Origin: Spirochaetaceae bacterium
GTDB lineage: Bacteria > Spirochaetota > Spirochaetia > Treponematales > Breznakiellaceae
NCBI GenBank assembly: GCA_031278575.1
Contig: JAITKD010000120.1
Coordinates: 1 to 7,629 of the forward strand
Direction of reading: 5' to 3'
DNA: 7,629 bases
Every line of letters starts with the position of its first letter. Within the stretch, counting starts at the first letter, position 1. The notes under the pieces were generated by a model. That model saw nothing but the letters and a program-made list of their open reading frames with translations. It was not told the DNA's origin and made no database searches. The translations under genes and the position numbers were made by a program. Shown one piece after another: positions 4,248 through 7,629 of the stretch.

Positions 4248-6388
4248 GACGCTGGCCGGCCGCTTTCCGCGGACCGTTTTAAGTCAAGGATGATAAGCTG
4301 CGGCGTTTCGGCATTATTAAACCAGTTTCGGGTGATTTTAAACACCAGATCCACCCGGTCCCCGGTATCAAATTCCTTTTTTACCTTCTCCGCCGCCTGC
4401 CAATAAACCCCGGGCCATTTGTATTTCCCCGCATCCAGGGTGAGTTTTACGTGTTTTGCCTCGGGTTTCCCCATAAGGATGATATCGTTTATTTTTAAAT
4501 CCCGGGCCAAAAAGTTGAGGGGAGTATTCCCCTCCCCGTAGGGTTCAAGCCGGTCAATCAGGGTAAAAATATCCGGGGAAAGGTAGGAAAGGGGCAGTTC
4601 CGCGTCGATGGTAAGGGTTTCTTCATCACCCTCAGCCTCAAGCTCTATGGTCCGGGCCGCGATTTTAAGCCGTTCCAGGAATTTTTCCCAGTTGGATCTT
4701 TGTATACTGAACCCCGCCGCAAAATTATGTCCCCCCCAGTCAATAAAAAGGTCCGCGCATTGTTCCAAAAGGGGCCTGAGGTCATAGCCCCGGAGGGACC
4801 GGAGGGAACCGGCGGCGGTTTCATCCCCCAGGGACACCACCACCGCGGGTACCTTGAACCGGGAAACCAGGCGGGTCGCCATGATCCCCGTCACCCCCCG
4901 GACAATATTTTCCCCCGCGGCCATTACCAGGGCGCCCCCGAATTCCGTAAGGCTCTCCTCGGCCAGGGGCTCCACCACGGTCCAGGTATCGCTCCCCAGC
5001 GCTTTCCGGTCCTCGTTCAGGGCGATAAGCTCATCGGCCAGGCGGTCCCGTTCCCCGGCCTCCTCCCGGATAAGGAGGCCCACCGCCTTTTCGGGTTTAC
5101 CCATACGGCCCGCCGCGTTGATGGCGGGACAGAGCTGCCAGGAAAGATCCCCGGCGTTGATCCGCCGTCCGATAAACCCCATCTTAAAGAGCAGCTCCTG
5201 TAGGCCCGGCCGGGGGGCTTTCATCAGGGAGTCCAGGCCCCGCCGGACGATGATACGGTTTTCATCCCTGAGGGGCATAATATCCGCCACGGTTCCCAGG
5301 GTTACCAGCTGGAGATCCGCCCCGTCTTCATCGGTAAAGAGGTTTTCCCGTTTTTGGATAAAGGAGGTAAACAGGCTGATAAAAACATCCAACTCCCCCA
5401 GGGGCTTATCGGCATACCGGGCGATCCGGGAAAGCTCCTTGATCCGCAGGAGGCTCTTCCCCACGGTCTGGGGGATCTCTTTGCCGATTTCGGCGGCGAT
5501 TTCCAGCATATGGACCTCGACCCCCGATCCAAAGATCTTGGCAAGGGTCTTTTTCTGAAGGGGCGCGTCCCAGGCGAGGATCTGCTGCCCCTCAAGAAAC
5601 CGGGGAAGCCTGGTATCGGTAATACCCACCATGCCGGGCGCCACGGTTTCCAGAAGCCGGTCAATAACTACCAGGTTCCGCAGCTTGGCAATCTCAATAA
5701 TATACGTATCCTTAGAAGGCCGGGTATTGAGGAGGCAGAGGGATTGGCCGTAGATTTCGCTTTTTAGGGCAAACCGCAGGGCCCAAACCAGTTTATAGGT
5801 AACCCCGCAGCCGGCCAGGTCCCGGAAAAGGTAGGAAGAACCGGTAAGTTTTGGGTTGACTATGGCCAGGGCCTGGGGCAGTTCTTCCTGGGGATTATGG
5901 TGGTCGGTGATGATCACGTCCACCCCCAGTTCTTTGGCCCGGTCCACCTCGGCTATGTTGGAAATACCGCAGTCCACGGTGATAATCAGGGCGCCGCAGG
6001 CCGCGGCAAAGTCCTCCACGGCCTCCATGGAAAGGCCGTAAGGCTCATCCCCCTGGGGAAGACGCCAGCTTACCTCCATCCCCAACCGGGAAAGGAAGCT
6101 CCACAGGAGGGTGGTACTGGTAATGCCGTCCACGTCCCGGTCCCCAAAGATCAGGACCTTTTCCCCCTCTTCCTTGGCGGCGAGGATCCGGTCTACCGCG
6201 TCTTCCATGCCGGGAAGCTCAAAGGGGTTCCGCAGATGCCGGAGATCCTCCTCAAGAAAATACCGGATTTCCTCCCCCCGGATAACATTCCGTCTGGCGA
6301 GGATCGAGGCGGTCAACCGATCGCAGCCGTATTTTGCGCTCAACTCCTTAATCAATTCCGGGGGGATATCCCGTTTTTCCCAATTCAT
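4244..6388 (-). CDS. recJ: Single-stranded-DNA-specific 5'-3' exonuclease RecJ
   Basis: RecJ degrades ssDNA 5' to 3' in recombination and mismatch/base-excision repair. The DHH phosphoesterase motifs are present: GDRDVDG (82-88; the family usually has Tyr where R84 is), VDCG (138-141), TDHHNP (161-166, the DHH signature) and GTVADIMPL (365-373). The DHHA1 domain follows with PAINAAGRMG (421-430), GVTGIMATRLVSRF (498-511) and GGHNFAAGF (552-560), then an OB-fold-like C-terminus (about 590-705, with PYGEGNTPL). The 714 residues exceed the usual 560-580 because of about 130 extra residues between GCGVTYKLVWAL and LQLVTLGTVAD (roughly 216-345). The start is ATG 6388 with AGGAG seven nt upstream. 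It is first in a cluster with the M23 peptidase and rpsU. Catalytic metal ligands look intact, so it should be active. Confidence 0.95.
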   Translation of the reverse strand: MNWEKRDIPPELIKELSAKYGCDRLTASILARRNVIRGEEIRYFLEEDLRHLRNPFELPGMEDAVDRILAAKEEGEKVLIFGDRDVDGITSTTLLWSFLSRLGMEVSWRLPQGDEPYGLSMEAVEDFAAACGALIITVDCGISNIAEVDRAKELGVDVIITDHHNPQEELPQALAIVNPKLTGSSYLFRDLAGCGVTYKLVWALRFALKSEIYGQSLCLLNTRPSKDTYIIEIAKLRNLVVIDRLLETVAPGMVGITDTRLPRFLEGQQILAWDAPLQKKTLAKIFGSGVEVHMLEIAAEIGKEIPQTVGKSLLRIKELSRIARYADKPLGELDVFISLFTSFIQKRENLFTDEDGADLQLVTLGTVADIMPLRDENRIIVRRGLDSLMKAPRPGLQELLFKMGFIGRRINAGDLSWQLCPAINAAGRMGKPEKAVGLLIREEAGERDRLADELIALNEDRKALGSDTWTVVEPLAEESLTEFGGALVMAAGENIVRGVTGIMATRLVSRFKVPAVVVSLGDETAAGSLRSLRGYDLRPLLEQCADLFIDWGGHNFAAGFSIQRSNWEKFLERLKIAARTIELEAEGDEETLTIDAELPLSYLSPDIFTLIDRLEPYGEGNTPLNFLARDLKINDIILMGKPEAKHVKLTLDAGKYKWPGVYWQAAEKVKKEFDTGDRVDLVFKITRNWFNNAETPQLIILDLKRSAESGRPAS

Positions 6389-6397
6389 GTTGATCTC

Positions 6398-6462
6398 CTA
6401 AGGACCCGCGCGGAAACAACATGACCTTTTGGCCGTGTTATTTCCTTGTTGCGTAAGCAACG
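6398..6462 (+). repeat. Hairpin-ended repeat element, copy B (abutting the recJ ribosome binding site)
   Basis: Read on the plus strand it opens CTAAGGACCCGCGCGGAAAC, continues AACATGACC and then a CGTG-TATTTCCT segment shared with copy A, and ends in the hairpin GTTGC-GTAA-GCAAC (6448-6461), extendable by a T-G pair. It is inverted relative to copy A at 2869-2929. It has about six extra bases between the two conserved blocks. Its left end touches the recJ Shine-Dalgarno (6395-6399 on the complement), so any recJ transcript starting upstream carries its complement in the 5' leader. Confidence 0.6.
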
Positions 6463-6476
6463 TTAAAGTAGCGCCG

Positions 6477-6498
6477 ATTTATTCTCGATTGAATAAAT
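6477..6498. promoter_or_regulatory. AT-rich 8-bp inverted repeat in the divergent intergenic region
   Basis: ATTTATTC (6477-6484) and GAATAAAT (6491-6498) are perfect inverted halves separated by TCGATT. It lies between the divergent recJ and deacetylase-family genes, where an operator for a dimeric regulator would be expected. No convincing -35/-10 pair was found beside it on either strand, so the role is a guess. Confidence 0.3.
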
Positions 6499-6556
6499 TA
6501 GTGCTTCCTTAGGGGGGTAAGTTCGATGATCTTATGTTATAAAGAAACTCGATATC

Positions 6557-7546
6557 ATGGCCTCCTTGCATGGAGGCCCGGTGGCCACTGCGGATGTTCC
6601 CATGATCCTCTATGATCCCGCCCTTACTGTGGATTTTCGGGATTACGGTATTATGCTGCCCATCGCGCCGGATCGGGCGGGCCGGGTGGTGGAATTTCTC
6701 CGGGACCAGGCAGGGGGGGCCCTTTCCGGGTTTCCCGGTCCGATTCGGGATGTCCCCGGTGCCTTGGGCCTGCCGGGCATGGAGGGGCTTGAAGGCCGGG
6801 TTGTCCCGGACCGGCGGGATCTGGAGCGGGTGTTTCAGGGGGAATTTGTGGTCGGCCTTTATGGAGGGGGGCTCTCCACCGCCCTTCTTAATGCCTATGA
6901 ATTGATCGACTCCCAGGGCAGGCCCCACCGGTATGCGCCTGACCGGGCCCTAAAGCCCCTGGCCGGCCTTTTTGAAACCATCCTCAACCAGATTGGGGGA
7001 ACCTACCTGGCCTGCCGGCTGGTCCTCGCCGGGGCGGCCGGGATGCCGGGGTTCTGCTATTACCTGGGGGGCGGTATGCACCACGGCCGGTATGACCAGG
7101 GGGCGGGGTTCTGCCTGGTCAACGACATTGTGATCGCCGCCCGGAAACTTCAGGCCGAGGGAGCCTGCCGGCTTATCTGGGTGGTGGACGTGGACGCCCA
7201 TAAGGGCTGCGGTACCGCGGAACTGGTGTCTTTTTCCCGGGCCCGGGGAGAACTGGGTCTAAAAGCCGGAGCGGATATCCGCACCCTTTCGATCCACATG
7301 GCCGCGGGCTGGCCCCTGGACGCGGAAACCCTCCGGGGGGCCGCGTCTGGCCGGGCTCCCCGGATCCCGTCGGATGTGGAGATTCCTGTGGAAGCGGGGG
7401 ACGAGGGGGCCTATGTGCCGGAACTTGAAAAGGGTCTTTATAAACTGGAAAAGATTTCCGGCGGCCAAAAACCGGATTTGGCGATTGTGGTGGATGGGGC
7501 GGATCCCTATGAACACGCTGGACTCCCTTCCAGCGACCCACTCTAA
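6557..7546 (+). CDS. Histone-deacetylase-family (Zn-dependent amidohydrolase) protein, prematurely terminated
   Basis: The arginase/deacetylase-fold HDAC family removes acyl groups from amines; bacterial substrates vary (acetyl-lysine, acetylpolyamines, AcuC-like roles), so the substrate is unassigned. Motifs counted from ATG 6557: GGGMHHG with H175-H176, GFCLVND (active-site channel), DVDAHKGCGT with D211/D213/H215 and GADPYE with D316. Expected zinc ligands are D213, H215 and D316. The reading frame stops at TAA 7544-7546 after 329 residues, but the family continues past GADPYE..LPSS, and the same frame does resume (see 7547-7629). The start is uncertain: ATG 6557 has only a weak AAAGAAA upstream and lies against a strong hairpin, while ATG 6602 (MILYDPAL) begins where similarity to the family begins. 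It diverges from recJ. Confidence 0.8.
   Translation: MASLHGGPVATADVPMILYDPALTVDFRDYGIMLPIAPDRAGRVVEFLRDQAGGALSGFPGPIRDVPGALGLPGMEGLEGRVVPDRRDLERVFQGEFVVGLYGGGLSTALLNAYELIDSQGRPHRYAPDRALKPLAGLFETILNQIGGTYLACRLVLAGAAGMPGFCYYLGGGMHHGRYDQGAGFCLVNDIVIAARKLQAEGACRLIWVVDVDAHKGCGTAELVSFSRARGELGLKAGADIRTLSIHMAAGWPLDAETLRGAASGRAPRIPSDVEIPVEAGDEGAYVPELEKGLYKLEKISGGQKPDLAIVVDGADPYEHAGLPSSDPL
6559..6578 (+). promoter_or_regulatory. Hairpin at the annotated start of the deacetylase-family gene
   Basis: GGCCTCC (6559-6565) pairs perfectly with GGAGGCC (6572-6578) around a six-base loop. The stem starts on the third base of ATG 6557 and would hinder its use. If translation instead begins at ATG 6602, the hairpin is a leader structure that buries a GGAGG. 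Function is inferred only. Confidence 0.35.
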
Positions 7547-7629
7547 TTCACCCTGGACCAATGTGTTTCCCGGGATTGGTTGATCTATACCTTTTTGCAG
7601 GACCGGTCTATTCCTTCAGCCTGGATCAT
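7547..7629 (+). pseudogene. In-frame continuation of the deacetylase-family gene beyond the TAA
   Basis: Directly after TAA 7544-7546 the same frame stays open to the window edge and reads FTLDQCVSRDWLIYTF followed by LQDRSIPSAWI. This matches the expected family layout, where a SS..L-x-LT-x-(D/E)-x-x-x-x-RD helix follows the third zinc-ligand loop, before the C-terminal gly-rich segment (beyond this window). A single base change from AAA to TAA would explain the interruption. The gene is therefore probably a nonsense-mutation pseudogene or carries a sequencing error; readthrough is possible but unsupported. Confidence 0.65.

Noticed and set aside
4854..5558. Long Ser/Arg-rich open frame opposite recJ
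   Set aside because: Its composition is typical of a complementary-strand shadow, and recJ on the other strand has conserved motifs throughout.

Overview
The window reads as a piece of chromosome from a high-GC spirochaete, most plausibly a termite-gut type Treponema. This is inference from protein style (a treponeme-like class I/II aminotransferase, a RecJ with a long internal insertion, an M23 peptidase and bS21 in one cluster) and from its repeat-rich intergenic DNA. No species is claimed. Nothing here is phage-like and there is no CRISPR array.

Layout. 1-294: a gene-free leader holding a 175-bp MITE-like element with 18-bp imperfect terminal inverted repeats. 295-1644 (+): a complete PLP-dependent aminotransferase. 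1645-2006: gene-free but filled by a second MITE-like element (180 bp, 18-bp imperfect inverted ends) bracketed by near-identical direct repeats. 2007-2504 (+): a small Y1_Tnp/REP-associated transposase relative whose HUH metal-binding histidines are replaced, and whose C-terminal tail is translated through a 33-bp tandem repeat carrying GGGGTCAGACCCC palindromes. 2505-2963: no gene; 2505-2668 shows nothing recognisable, and 2669-2929 is dense in inverted repeats. 2964-6388 (-): a three-gene cluster transcribed recJ, then an M23 peptidase (4-nt ATGA overlap), then rpsU (bS21, TTG start with an ideal Shine-Dalgarno). 6389-6556: a divergent intergenic region. 6557 to the window edge (+): a histone-deacetylase-family gene interrupted by an in-frame TAA at 7544-7546, after which the same frame continues to read as family-like protein.

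How parts relate. recJ, the peptidase and rpsU are co-oriented and tightly packed, so they are probably co-transcribed, although their jobs (ssDNA exonuclease, cell-wall hydrolase or scaffold, ribosomal protein) have no obvious common pathway. The cluster is bracketed by two inverted copies of a roughly 60-65 bp element that ends in a hairpin. The hairpin sequence differs between the copies but pairing is kept, which points to selection on structure. The most unusual material is this element pair, the HUH-less transposase relative with its surrounding palindromic repeats, and an inserted domain in RecJ that resembles a catalytically dead DnaQ-type exonuclease fold. All homology statements come from reading motifs by eye, not from searches.
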